This document shows, one piece after another, positions 8,645-17,376 of a DNA stretch of 64,000 nucleotides. The position numbers and the translations under genes were made by a program. Under the pieces are notes generated by a model, which ran no database searches, was not told the DNA's origin, and saw only the letters and a program-made list of their open reading frames with translations. Every line of letters starts with the position of its first letter. Positions within the stretch are counted from its first letter, which is position 1. The stretch is from Balneolaceae bacterium. GTDB taxonomy: Bacteria > Bacteroidota > Rhodothermia > Balneolales > Balneolaceae. Location: NCBI GenBank assembly GCA_006969905.1, contig CP030887.1, positions 3,212,730 through 3,276,729 of the forward strand, in the 5' to 3' direction.

Positions 8645-10558
8645 TTATCCTCCGTTTTGAAATTTAATATTAAACCTCACGTTTTCTACTCCTTCGATCA
8701 TCTGAAGAGCAAACTCGGAGGCAGTGATTTTTTTTTCAAGCACACTCCCGATACTGTTTGCCAGAGAACTTACATCCAACACCCGGTTTGATGCTCCTGC
8801 CTTATTACAGGGTATAGGAGAAACAGCCTTTCCGTTTCTAAGCTTTTTTGAATATACAGGTGGTTCTTTTTCGTTACTATCAAAGCCAAAGTGCAAAACC
8901 TCTGCTTTCTGATGAATATCAACAGCTGCAATTATATCATCAAATAAACATAGTAATACATTAGGAGAAAGCTTTTCCATGCGAACGGGTTTTAAGGAAT
9001 TTTCCATTACCACTGCTGGAGTGACACTGGCCTGTTCTGCATTAAAGCCATTCACCTCTAGATGAGGAAAATCGGAAACCGCAGAGGAACGCAGCAGAAA
9101 ACCCGAAAAATTACCCTGTGCCTTAGCGCTTGAAGGAGATTCTTCTGCCTGACCATCTATCCTGCCTATGCTATAGGCTCCATCCAGAAGACATTCAAGC
9201 CAAAAGGGATCCAACTGGAAAAACCGAATAGATTCTATGGGCAGCAAATTTTCGTCGGGAATCAGATAATAAAAAGGAATGTGTTTCAGTAAAGTCAGGT
9301 CAGTAAAAAAATTATTGACTACGTCCGGCAAATCAGGAGGCTGATCATCAGTGCTTTCTATACCACCATTCATTTGTAAATGGGGAGATGCTAAATCCTG
9401 TTCTGCTTTTGCAGCTAACTGCACATTCTTCTGTTTCCATTGATACCAGGCTGTAGATACCCGCTTATTTCTTAGCATTAATAACCTGCCAAGTTCCCAG
9501 GCTGCAGCATAACTTACATCGAACATTCCAACTTCGCTATAAAATTCAAGCAATGAATCGCCACTGGTTACCGGAAGGCTTAACTGTTTTTGATTCTGAA
9601 AAGGAATCAATGGCCCGCGGTACCATGAAACTGATTTATCTCCCGTTCTGAAACCATGTGGCAAAGGTACTTTTCCTGATAACAGAAATGAATCCACATT
9701 CCCGTTATTTAATGAAGGCAACTGAACCGTACTGGGCGACATATTCAATCCCTTAAACAGCTGTTGGAAATTATGATTATCACTTATACTTGAAAACGAC
9801 CAGTGACATAAGGAAACCAGGCGTATTAAATCTCCATTTTTAGCTCCCTCACTATTAAATGAAAATGAAGATTCTTGTTCACTGAACCTCCCTTCAAGGC
9901 TCACTAAATGCATTACCGTTTTCCCACTTGCTTGCGGAAGCCTGTTTGCCACAATAGCTGAGAATTTTGAAACATCCCCGTCAGATGAAATGCTTTCCCG
10001 GGTATGCACCAGGTACGGAAGATCATCATACTCGGGTAACACGTTCATCAATGTATGGTACTCCACATCAATCACCAATACAGTTTCGGTACCACTCTCG
10101 CTAGCATCTAATTGTATTCCGGGCCAAAATGGACTTTCTGTCGTCGCATTTTCCAGCGAAGAAGCCGTAACAATCGAAGTGGCAGGAGCTTCACTTTCAT
10201 CAAATACCAGTAAAGCCAGCCAGGGATACCTTAAAGTTCCTGAAGGTTGACTTTCCGAATCTTCTGGTAGCCTTTGCCAGGGCAGGGTCAACGTATCAAG
10301 TAACATTTGTGGCAGCACATTTCCATATACTCCCGCCCCATTTTTGGGAGGAAAAACTGATTTAACTTTGCCAGGCTGTACTACAAAACGAGGGCCAGAG
10401 ACTACAAAGCTCTGGCTGGAGGATGACGACAAAGATCCTACTTCTTTTCCACTTTCCTGAATGCAGAAGTTATGACTTAACCCAACCTTATAACTCCCAT
10501 CCAGAAGATTGGGCAACTGGTAGTCTATGAACCTGATTTTTTCTGACGTTTTACTCAT
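8645..10558 (-). CDS. 637-aa conserved-looking protein of unknown family
   Basis: There is no signal peptide, membrane segment or recognised enzyme motif. The N-terminus contains 'FVVSGPRFVVQPGKVKSVFP' (51-70) and then 'YPWLALLVFDESE' (111-123). The segment includes an invariant-looking Pro-Trp core that I associate, from memory only, with uncharacterised proteins found beside homologues of the 1312-aa gene. The middle part has several Trp-rich patches and 'FYYLIPDENLLP'. The ATG at 10558 overlaps the TGA of the upstream 1579-aa gene (ATGA), so the two are translationally coupled. The protein is probably cytoplasmic and a structural or assembly component of whatever the operon builds. No function is assigned. 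Confidence 0.7.
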   Translation of the reverse strand: MSKTSEKIRFIDYQLPNLLDGSYKVGLSHNFCIQESGKEVGSLSSSSSQSFVVSGPRFVVQPGKVKSVFPPKNGAGVYGNVLPQMLLDTLTLPWQRLPEDSESQPSGTLRYPWLALLVFDESEAPATSIVTASSLENATTESPFWPGIQLDASESGTETVLVIDVEYHTLMNVLPEYDDLPYLVHTRESISSDGDVSKFSAIVANRLPQASGKTVMHLVSLEGRFSEQESSFSFNSEGAKNGDLIRLVSLCHWSFSSISDNHNFQQLFKGLNMSPSTVQLPSLNNGNVDSFLLSGKVPLPHGFRTGDKSVSWYRGPLIPFQNQKQLSLPVTSGDSLLEFYSEVGMFDVSYAAAWELGRLLMLRNKRVSTAWYQWKQKNVQLAAKAEQDLASPHLQMNGGIESTDDQPPDLPDVVNNFFTDLTLLKHIPFYYLIPDENLLPIESIRFFQLDPFWLECLLDGAYSIGRIDGQAEESPSSAKAQGNFSGFLLRSSAVSDFPHLEVNGFNAEQASVTPAVVMENSLKPVRMEKLSPNVLLCLFDDIIAAVDIHQKAEVLHFGFDSNEKEPPVYSKKLRNGKAVSPIPCNKAGASNRVLDVSSLANSIGSVLEKKITASEFALQMIEGVENVRFNIKFQNGG

Positions 10559-13500
10559 GAACTAGAACCCGTTTTAGTAAAAATTTCAGGGCTGTCAATA
10601 AATACATTGCTTGTAGCTTCCGCATTATGTATCACTACCGCATCACTTGAAAATCCAAGTGCTGTGAGAATGGCCGTTCGGGTGGAATTAGGTCCCAGTC
10701 CGGTTTGAATCGTTGTCCTTGCATCAGAAGGATTAGCTGCACGCACATAACCATCTGTCGTACTATGCCCAAGTACGGTGATATCTATGGTATTAAATGC
10801 CAGCTTAGACTTGTCAACTTCTTGTGTACTTTTACTTGGGGATGGCGCAGGAGCCTGGATTGTGTATCCGGTCAGAGCGTTTTCGATGAATGAAGAATCG
10901 TTTACTCCCGGGCTGAGTTTGGTACCCCACATTCCGGCGGGTAAATTCTTAGTAGCGGGAGTAAATGCGAATTGATTGGTAACATCATCTTTTTCATCAT
11001 AAGTCACAGTAATTATATGATCACTGGTGAGGCCCTTGTCATCTGTGATCCCCATTGAACCAATTGCGAAAGAAGCTCCTGTTCCTAAACTCGTTCCGGT
11101 TTCACTCACCTGATATCCATTTAAAGCCGGAATCAAGCTGTTTGTTTTGATCACGAAACCGTCCGGGTCAATGATCCAGACTTTGCTGCTGGTTCCATCC
11201 GATTGCAGTGTAACTTCTCTTTGTAGCCCTTTCGAAGCCGAAATATCAGTAAAGAGGTTTTCATCGCTTCCGTTTTTAGGAAGAGCTGGCAAAAAGCTGT
11301 CCCTGAATTTGGTCCACGAAATGGGCTTTGCAGAAGACGTACTATTCCCGAAATGTATTGCGGGATGAAATCCGCAGATGTCCAATTCAGCATATCCTCC
11401 AAAGTCAGGACCGGATAGTTCCAGGCTTGCGCCAACGCTTACTTGAAAGATATGGTGAATCCCCCATACTGAAATCCGGTAGGAAACTCCGAAATCGAGA
11501 TAAACATCTGCTTCATAATAATATGGTTGCCATCCTATAATAAAGTCAGCATCCACTTCAAACCAAGCACTCAAATTGCCATCTTTAAATACCGCAGAGA
11601 GACTTCCTCCCGCCATTACCGCATGTGGAACCAATGCAAAATAAAGTTCTCCATTCAGTGAAATTTTGCTATCCACCTGCCAGTTAAAACCCAACCTAGG
11701 AACGACAGGATAATAAGAAGGCACAATAAATTTAGGGTGATAGCCACCCAGCGTGACCACAAAATCGCCGGAATGTTCTCCATCCAACCATGAATAGAGG
11801 GCAAACCCTCCCGTCAAATGACAGCTTTGGGATAATACATAGGAGTTAGATGTCAACTGGGCCTGAACACCAATAAATCCTTCGGATGGGATATAAAAAG
11901 CTTTCAAGGCCATTTGTACTTCTGCCAGCGGATTTATGGTATCGTCGGACTCATCAGGAGTGGGAAGTATAAGATTTGATAATCCAAGCACATCCACTTC
12001 CAGTTCTTCTCCAAGTTTTACCGTCAAGAGGGCAAAAGAATCAATCAGTTTGAAAGAGGAAAACTTGATCCCAATGGCGAAAAATTCTTCACCTACCTGT
12101 GGTGGTATCCAGATATGAAGACTATCCATTGCATTCATCAGATCCGTTTGATTCTGAGGCGGAGCTGCATCCGTCATGGCATCGGCTACTAGCGGGAAGT
12201 ACTGAACCTGGTTAATGGTGGGGATTTGTAAATTTCGATTGTAACCGAAACCGGTAACCAACCCTGTAACATAAAAAAAGCTTGGCCCTCCTAATGATTT
12301 ATCCAGCACAGCGTAGAGAAACAGTGAAGAATGCCCCTCGAACCGGGCATACGAACCCAAAGCTGAAAGTCCCAGTGCCGACGTTTCAATAAGTGCCATA
12401 CCATCATATTCATCGAAGCTCTTTCCCTGAGGATCTTTCCCCTGAACCCGCATAAACATCCCCCCAATGTTGATGCTGTCATTCTGGTAATCAATCCCTA
12501 TTCCATCCAGGCTAAATGTGGGATCAAACTGTGTAATCGGGGAACCAATTCCGAGATCAATTAGACTTAAGTTCAGCCCACCTGCAGTTAACGAAGCATC
12601 CATTTCGAAATAAAGCACCCCATTGGAATACTTAACACCAACTTTCTGAAGGTGAACCGGACCGAAATTCTTTTGAAGACTCAACCATGAAATCCCATTT
12701 GCCGATTCCTGTGGAAAAGTTTCCGCCGCCAGGGAGTTATTCGCCAGAATCGGAGAACCACCTGCTGTTTCACCGCCTGGTACCAGATTGGAAACAGTTC
12801 CCGGCACGGCCTGGCTGCCATCCACCGGATACCCATCTGCATTCGCACCAATATTAAGCGGCATGGTAACAGGCAAACCGCCAATGTTCATAGATGCCGT
12901 AATAGAAAATCCTTTGGCAATGGCTTTTGGCGGAAACTGAAATCCGGTTTTTGGATCGGCCTGCTGAATGGACTGAATATCATTTATTGTAAGCGCTTCG
13001 GTGGCGAACAAAGGCTGAATATTGAACTGAACCTTTTGGGCATTAGAAAAATACCGGCCAACAAGTGGCAGGTTGGTCAAATCTATACCGGTACCGATGT
13101 TAGCACCCAACAGGTATTTACTATGACTTTTAGCTGCCGATTGTTGAACCGTTTTGCTTTGTTCTGCTTTTTCTTCCGCTTCACTTCCATTTCCGTCCGC
13201 AGCTGCCGGGGCACTTCCCCCCAAAGCAGCTTTGTCGGGTGTTTGTCCGGACACATCGCTTGCAGGATCAGTATTCTGTTCCTTGCTCGGTGCGGCTTGT
13301 GCTCCTGAAGCACCATCAGAAATCATCGCTATAATCGCATCATTAAGTGTGATGCTTAACCCTTCCGGCACGATGCTTCCCAAATCAGAAGAAATATCGG
13401 TTGCAAGGGTTTTAATATCCGTAGAAGTGCCGTCCAGGTTGGTATAGCTGGCCAGCAGGATTTCCATAGTATTTGACTCATCAAAAGCCACATCAAACTG

Positions 13501-15294
13501 CTGGTTGTCAACGGTGAGTACCCCGGAAAAGGATTTTTCGTATTGACCTTGATTGTGAGTGAGGACTATGTTGAGTTGGAGATCAAGCGGTTTGGAATCT
13601 ACCTTGAACTGAGTTTCACATTCAAAAGTGAAGTTTTTGGTAGTACTATCATAAGACAATAATATGGAAGTTAAAGTCACTGAAGTCAACGCTTGCGGAA
13701 AGTCAGAGTCAGGTAATCCCAATTTATCCGCCAAATCTTCCATCCAATCACCTATAGCCAGACCATCCCCGGTAATAGGTTGATACGAAGCATAGATATC
13801 AAATCCCGTTTCTGAGGCGATAAATGAACCTTTGAAGAGAATTACCCCGATAATGAACGCACCTTCAAATTGGATTTGCGGCACTTCGGAAATTGTCATG
13901 GATAGATCAATACTTACAATCTCTACCGTTGTATTACCCAGCTCAAAAGTGAGGCTTCCGGTAATAGCTCCATAAAACCCGAATTGCTTATCCGGTAAAT
14001 CACCCCATAAACTCAATGAGCTTAACAGAATGCTATCATTCGAAAGTGAAGCTCCGGTTTTATCTTCGATCCAGGGTTTAAGGTCAATAGTTTGCCCTTG
14101 CTGTAATTCTATCTCCACCCTGAAATCCGGCAAAGAAAGTTGTCCTTCAAATACTGGTTCCGTTGATGTTGCCTTGCCGAATTGGAAATCTCCGGATATG
14201 AAGCCATGAAAGCTATCATAGGCCATATAGGTATATTCGATCACCGGATTGGAAACCACAATATCTGTATATGGAATCGTCCAAGAGTCCTGGGATGCAA
14301 TATCCACCGTCACGTGGTGGAATTTCTTTTCTTTTGGATCAAACCCGATGGTAACAGCAACTATGTAGAAAGATTCTAATTTCTGTACAGACTTGGGGAT
14401 ATTAATTTTATCTGCCGGAATGCCAAAAATGCTTTGAATATCATCGATTGCATTTTCAATTGAAAACTCTCCGGCAGGGAATTCCACCGTAAAAGACCAG
14501 ACAAAATTCCCTTTCAACAATGGAGCTGAAATCACATATTGATTGTTGTTGAATTCAATGATTCCACTGAACAACATCTGAGAATTGCCCTTGCCCTGAC
14601 CATCTGTAACGGCTACCAGGCTAAACCCGAAATAATCCAGTTGAAAACTTCCTATAGTCAGACTTGGATTGGAGAGAAACACATCCATATACAATTCCAG
14701 TCCCCCAGTGGATGGATAGGAAATCGTGCCACTTACATCCAGCGTATCATTTCCTGCTAAGGCCAGAATAGTTGGATCTAATACCGTTTGATTGGCTGTA
14801 CCCGATAAATCAAGCTTTGCCTGAAAATTTAATCCCTGTATAAGCGAATTTGTGGGATCATCTTGGGTAACTATCGTGAATACCGGCGACTCGAATACCA
14901 GATCGTAGAAATAGCTGGGTTTGGTGGTAAGCACAAACCCGTTTTCTTCTGTTCCCGTATAGGCAGGAAGGTCAGGAAAAGCAGTTTGGAATGACCATTT
15001 TTTTGCATCCGGGGTAAATTGCCAGTTCTGAACGACTTCCCCGGTCTCCTCAGAAACAGTAAACGTTGCTACTACGGCACAAGGAATATTCAAAAACGTA
15101 GTATTCGCACTGATAGTAACACTTTGTCCATCGTCAGACCCTTTCGATGTAACGGCACTAAGCGCTAAGCTCTTTACACCCGAATACCTCAGAATCTCTT
15201 TTAACAGTGGCTCTGAAACTTGAGTTATTTCCAGACTTGATTGGCCGGAAATAGCTTGGTAAATGGAAGAAAGGTTTGGATTAAGGGTTGCCAT
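10555..15294 (-). CDS. 1579-aa beta-rich giant protein, DUF6603-like
   Basis: I prefer the ATG at 15294, 1 nt after the metallo-beta-lactamase stop and preceded by a GGAGAG ribosome-binding site. An in-frame ATG at 15306 would overlap that gene by 11 nt. The protein is dominated by alternating beta-strand patterns ('LTSILLSYDSTTKNFTFECE' and many alike). A low-complexity Ala/Glu/Ser linker lies at about 685-740. A C-terminal half contains 'FFYVTGLVTGFGYNRNL' and 'FPLVADAMTDAAPPQNQ', which I associate with DUF6603 proteins; that assignment is from memory. There is no signal peptide or membrane helix. It ends with a Ser-rich tail. The repetitive beta-strand build suggests an elongated fibre or a lipid-transfer-like groove protein. 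Function unknown. Confidence 0.72.
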   Translation of the reverse strand: MATLNPNLSSIYQAISGQSSLEITQVSEPLLKEILRYSGVKSLALSAVTSKGSDDGQSVTISANTTFLNIPCAVVATFTVSEETGEVVQNWQFTPDAKKWSFQTAFPDLPAYTGTEENGFVLTTKPSYFYDLVFESPVFTIVTQDDPTNSLIQGLNFQAKLDLSGTANQTVLDPTILALAGNDTLDVSGTISYPSTGGLELYMDVFLSNPSLTIGSFQLDYFGFSLVAVTDGQGKGNSQMLFSGIIEFNNNQYVISAPLLKGNFVWSFTVEFPAGEFSIENAIDDIQSIFGIPADKINIPKSVQKLESFYIVAVTIGFDPKEKKFHHVTVDIASQDSWTIPYTDIVVSNPVIEYTYMAYDSFHGFISGDFQFGKATSTEPVFEGQLSLPDFRVEIELQQGQTIDLKPWIEDKTGASLSNDSILLSSLSLWGDLPDKQFGFYGAITGSLTFELGNTTVEIVSIDLSMTISEVPQIQFEGAFIIGVILFKGSFIASETGFDIYASYQPITGDGLAIGDWMEDLADKLGLPDSDFPQALTSVTLTSILLSYDSTTKNFTFECETQFKVDSKPLDLQLNIVLTHNQGQYEKSFSGVLTVDNQQFDVAFDESNTMEILLASYTNLDGTSTDIKTLATDISSDLGSIVPEGLSITLNDAIIAMISDGASGAQAAPSKEQNTDPASDVSGQTPDKAALGGSAPAAADGNGSEAEEKAEQSKTVQQSAAKSHSKYLLGANIGTGIDLTNLPLVGRYFSNAQKVQFNIQPLFATEALTINDIQSIQQADPKTGFQFPPKAIAKGFSITASMNIGGLPVTMPLNIGANADGYPVDGSQAVPGTVSNLVPGGETAGGSPILANNSLAAETFPQESANGISWLSLQKNFGPVHLQKVGVKYSNGVLYFEMDASLTAGGLNLSLIDLGIGSPITQFDPTFSLDGIGIDYQNDSINIGGMFMRVQGKDPQGKSFDEYDGMALIETSALGLSALGSYARFEGHSSLFLYAVLDKSLGGPSFFYVTGLVTGFGYNRNLQIPTINQVQYFPLVADAMTDAAPPQNQTDLMNAMDSLHIWIPPQVGEEFFAIGIKFSSFKLIDSFALLTVKLGEELEVDVLGLSNLILPTPDESDDTINPLAEVQMALKAFYIPSEGFIGVQAQLTSNSYVLSQSCHLTGGFALYSWLDGEHSGDFVVTLGGYHPKFIVPSYYPVVPRLGFNWQVDSKISLNGELYFALVPHAVMAGGSLSAVFKDGNLSAWFEVDADFIIGWQPYYYEADVYLDFGVSYRISVWGIHHIFQVSVGASLELSGPDFGGYAELDICGFHPAIHFGNSTSSAKPISWTKFRDSFLPALPKNGSDENLFTDISASKGLQREVTLQSDGTSSKVWIIDPDGFVIKTNSLIPALNGYQVSETGTSLGTGASFAIGSMGITDDKGLTSDHIITVTYDEKDDVTNQFAFTPATKNLPAGMWGTKLSPGVNDSSFIENALTGYTIQAPAPSPSKSTQEVDKSKLAFNTIDITVLGHSTTDGYVRAANPSDARTTIQTGLGPNSTRTAILTALGFSSDAVVIHNAEATSNVFIDSPEIFTKTGSSS

Positions 15295-15295
15295 C

Positions 15296-17086
15296 TTACT
15301 CTCCATAAGGATTTATCTCCCACTTCCCATTTTCATAAATGTATAATGCGTAAGAGGAGCCTGTAGCTGTAAACGTTTTATCATTGTTATATTCAACTTT
15401 TTGAATATTGGTATATACAGGAAAACCATTTTCATAACATTGATAAGTAAATAAACTTTCTTTTTTGCTTAGAAAATTATTTGCAATCCAGGGGTGTTTA
15501 TCTTTTCCATTTAAAGTATTGTAATCATCTAAATAAGCATTTTTTAATTCCTCAAAAGATTGAAGAGTTTCTAATATTTCATCTTTTATATTTAGTGCCC
15601 TTCCAATAGGTTCGTGATAAGGATGCTCCCATTTAGAACCTGCACTGACAGTAATGAGATCGGGAGCAGTATGTTTAACCCATTCTTTTGAAGTTCCGGC
15701 TTTGCTGCCATGATGACCCAGTTTAATTACACAAACACCCCCATCAGTATTTTGAGTTTTATTGTCAAATACTCTATTGATGATATGCTCTTCAACTGGC
15801 TTTTCCGCATCCCCCATTAAATAAACGTAGTTAATAGAATTACCAATTTTCCATGCAATTCTTAAACATATACTATCTTGATTTTTTCGAGAAGGTGATT
15901 TTAGACCTGTAGTAGTAGCCATATTTGCCGACAATACCCAAACAAAGTCATTATTTGATCCTAACAGGTTTTTATTGTTTTTCCCATCAAGGGTGTTTAG
16001 AAAATCAACTAGAACTTGTGGTTTTGGGTTTAAGTGATTTATTCCATCATAGTCTTCCAATTTACCGCCAACATATATATTCTCAAACGTATACTCATCG
16101 GCATAAAGATTGTTCACCATATTGTAGTGATCACTATCCCCATGAGTCAGTACGAGATAATCAATTGACTTTTCTTTTGGGTTGACTTGATTAATGCAAG
16201 CTTTGACATTTCTAATCCCTATATCAGAATTCTGTTTGGAGCCACAATCAACTAAAATGGTAGTTTGGTTATCATCCGGTAACACAATAAAAGTAGAGTC
16301 TCCCTGTCCTACATCAAGGAAATGAACCTCAAGGCATTTTCCGATTTTATTTTTGTCTGGCTTAATATCTTTAGAAGATTCAATTTTTACTATTTCTGAC
16401 AAGAAATTACCTGCTTGTTGATTAGCAGTAAATATGCTGCTCACCACAGAAGAATTATTCAAAGAATTAGTATTAAATATTTTATTGATTTCAGCTTGTC
16501 CTGCTAAAATAGCTTGCGCTAGGTCTTCAATTTTTGATTTTGATAAATTTTCATAGTTTAAGTTCATTAAGGCCTTTAGATGGGATATGTTTTTATTTAG
16601 TTCCATTTGTTGCTCTGGCGCCTCACTTATCATTCTATTGTTATTAGAAAGCTCTTTGAACAGATTCTTAAAATTTCCAAGACACTCCGAAGCCCATGTC
16701 ATTATAGACTTACTGTTATCGACTGATTCAATACCAGTTAAAGTATCAACGCAGTTACTTATATCATTCTTCAATTTTTTGAATCCTTTTAAATCCAATG
16801 GATCTTTGGATAAAACTGAATCAATTTGTTTAATTAACTGGTTTAATTCCTCGACAATATTTGTAATTCTCCCAATTCTCTGATCTTCCTGACTCTCCCG
16901 AACTTGCTTTCTTTTTTTTGATTCTTCCGATTTTTGCTTAATTATTTTTTCTTTTTCCTTTTGAACCTTAAATCGTGTATTAAAGTTTTTAGTTATTGGT
17001 GATCCTTTTTTCTGCCCCTCTACCTGTGTTGGGTTATAAAACTCCTCTTTAATGTCCGAAGATCCTTTTTTTGACTTTGGAGCCAT
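15296..17086 (-). CDS. ComEC/Rec2-like metallo-beta-lactamase with long N-terminal helical extension
   Basis: The C-terminal domain (about 255-500 of 596) has the ComEC-type metallo-hydrolase signatures 'HFLDVGQGDST', 'LTHGDSDHYN' (H315, D317, D319, H320), 'VYLMGDAEKPVE' and 'IKLGHHGSKAGTS'. These predict a di-metal hydrolase. In ComEC this domain is thought to degrade DNA; relatives act on other phosphoesters. No competence membrane domain is present. The first about 240 residues are charged and helical, with Lys/Glu-rich coiled-coil stretches (EKEKIIKQKSEESKKRKQ) and no signal peptide, so a cytoplasmic or delivered protein is likely. Four nt separate it from the 35-aa micro-ORF upstream. 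Base composition looks more AT-rich than its operon neighbours, consistent with later acquisition as cargo. An effector or a regulator are both possible. Confidence 0.8.
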   Translation of the reverse strand: MAPKSKKGSSDIKEEFYNPTQVEGQKKGSPITKNFNTRFKVQKEKEKIIKQKSEESKKRKQVRESQEDQRIGRITNIVEELNQLIKQIDSVLSKDPLDLKGFKKLKNDISNCVDTLTGIESVDNSKSIMTWASECLGNFKNLFKELSNNNRMISEAPEQQMELNKNISHLKALMNLNYENLSKSKIEDLAQAILAGQAEINKIFNTNSLNNSSVVSSIFTANQQAGNFLSEIVKIESSKDIKPDKNKIGKCLEVHFLDVGQGDSTFIVLPDDNQTTILVDCGSKQNSDIGIRNVKACINQVNPKEKSIDYLVLTHGDSDHYNMVNNLYADEYTFENIYVGGKLEDYDGINHLNPKPQVLVDFLNTLDGKNNKNLLGSNNDFVWVLSANMATTTGLKSPSRKNQDSICLRIAWKIGNSINYVYLMGDAEKPVEEHIINRVFDNKTQNTDGGVCVIKLGHHGSKAGTSKEWVKHTAPDLITVSAGSKWEHPYHEPIGRALNIKDEILETLQSFEELKNAYLDDYNTLNGKDKHPWIANNFLSKKESLFTYQCYENGFPVYTNIQKVEYNNDKTFTATGSSYALYIYENGKWEINPYGE

Positions 17087-17090
17087 GAGT

Positions 17091-17198
17091 TTAAGTTTTT
17101 TTTTCTAAAATTAAATTATCCTCTAGTCTATCCATTTGTTGGTTGTAGACAAATACATGGCCTTCTACTTTCAAACTAATAGTAACATTCATCTCCAT
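17091..17198 (-). CDS. Micro-ORF, 35 aa, unknown
   Basis: The frame runs from ATG 17198 to TAA 17093-17091 and would encode a 35-aa peptide beginning MEMNVTISLKVEGHVFVYNQ and ending in a Lys-rich tail. It begins 4 nt after the stop of the 57-aa ORF, with GAGGGG just upstream as a ribosome-binding site, and ends 4 nt before the metallo-beta-lactamase start. The spacing is what one expects of a real operon gene. The peptide 'EGHVFVYNQQMDRLEDN' recalls the sequence 'EGNVFVYGREVEDFHN' near the end of the 928-aa protein, so it could be a displaced copy of a piece of the S74 chaperone tail. Size makes the call uncertain. Confidence 0.4.
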   Translation of the reverse strand: MEMNVTISLKVEGHVFVYNQQMDRLEDNLILEKKT

Positions 17199-17202
17199 CC
17201 CC

Positions 17203-17376
17203 TCAACACTTAATGATATAACTCAGTGCATAAAACGGCGGCAGGTTGTTGTGAACCTGGTTACCACTATTATTATCAGAGATTCCATTCTCTGTGGTAG
17301 GTTTCTGAATCCATCTTTTACTTTCGTTCATCATTAACATTCTGTTTTTTTTGAGTAAATCAGTTTCAAGACTCAT
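17203..17376 (-). CDS. Micro-ORF, 57 aa, translationally coupled to the tail-spike gene
   Basis: The ATG (17376-17374) overlaps the TGA stop of the 928-aa gene as ATGA, and the frame runs to TGA at 17205-17203. The peptide is hydrophilic, begins MSLETDLLKKNRMLMMNESK, contains 'PPFYALSYIIKC' at the end, and has no membrane segment or known domain. Stop-start coupling followed by another ORF after 4 nt supports translation. A small chaperone or connector for the upstream tail-spike-like protein is possible; nothing more can be said from the sequence. Confidence 0.45.
   Translation of the reverse strand: MSLETDLLKKNRMLMMNESKRWIQKPTTENGISDNNSGNQVHNNLPPFYALSYIIKC

Noticed and set aside
12681-13447. 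Overlapping frames on both strands within the 1579-aa gene
   Set aside because: Low-complexity Ala/Ser/Glu linker codons leave shadow frames open; no domain or start signal is present.
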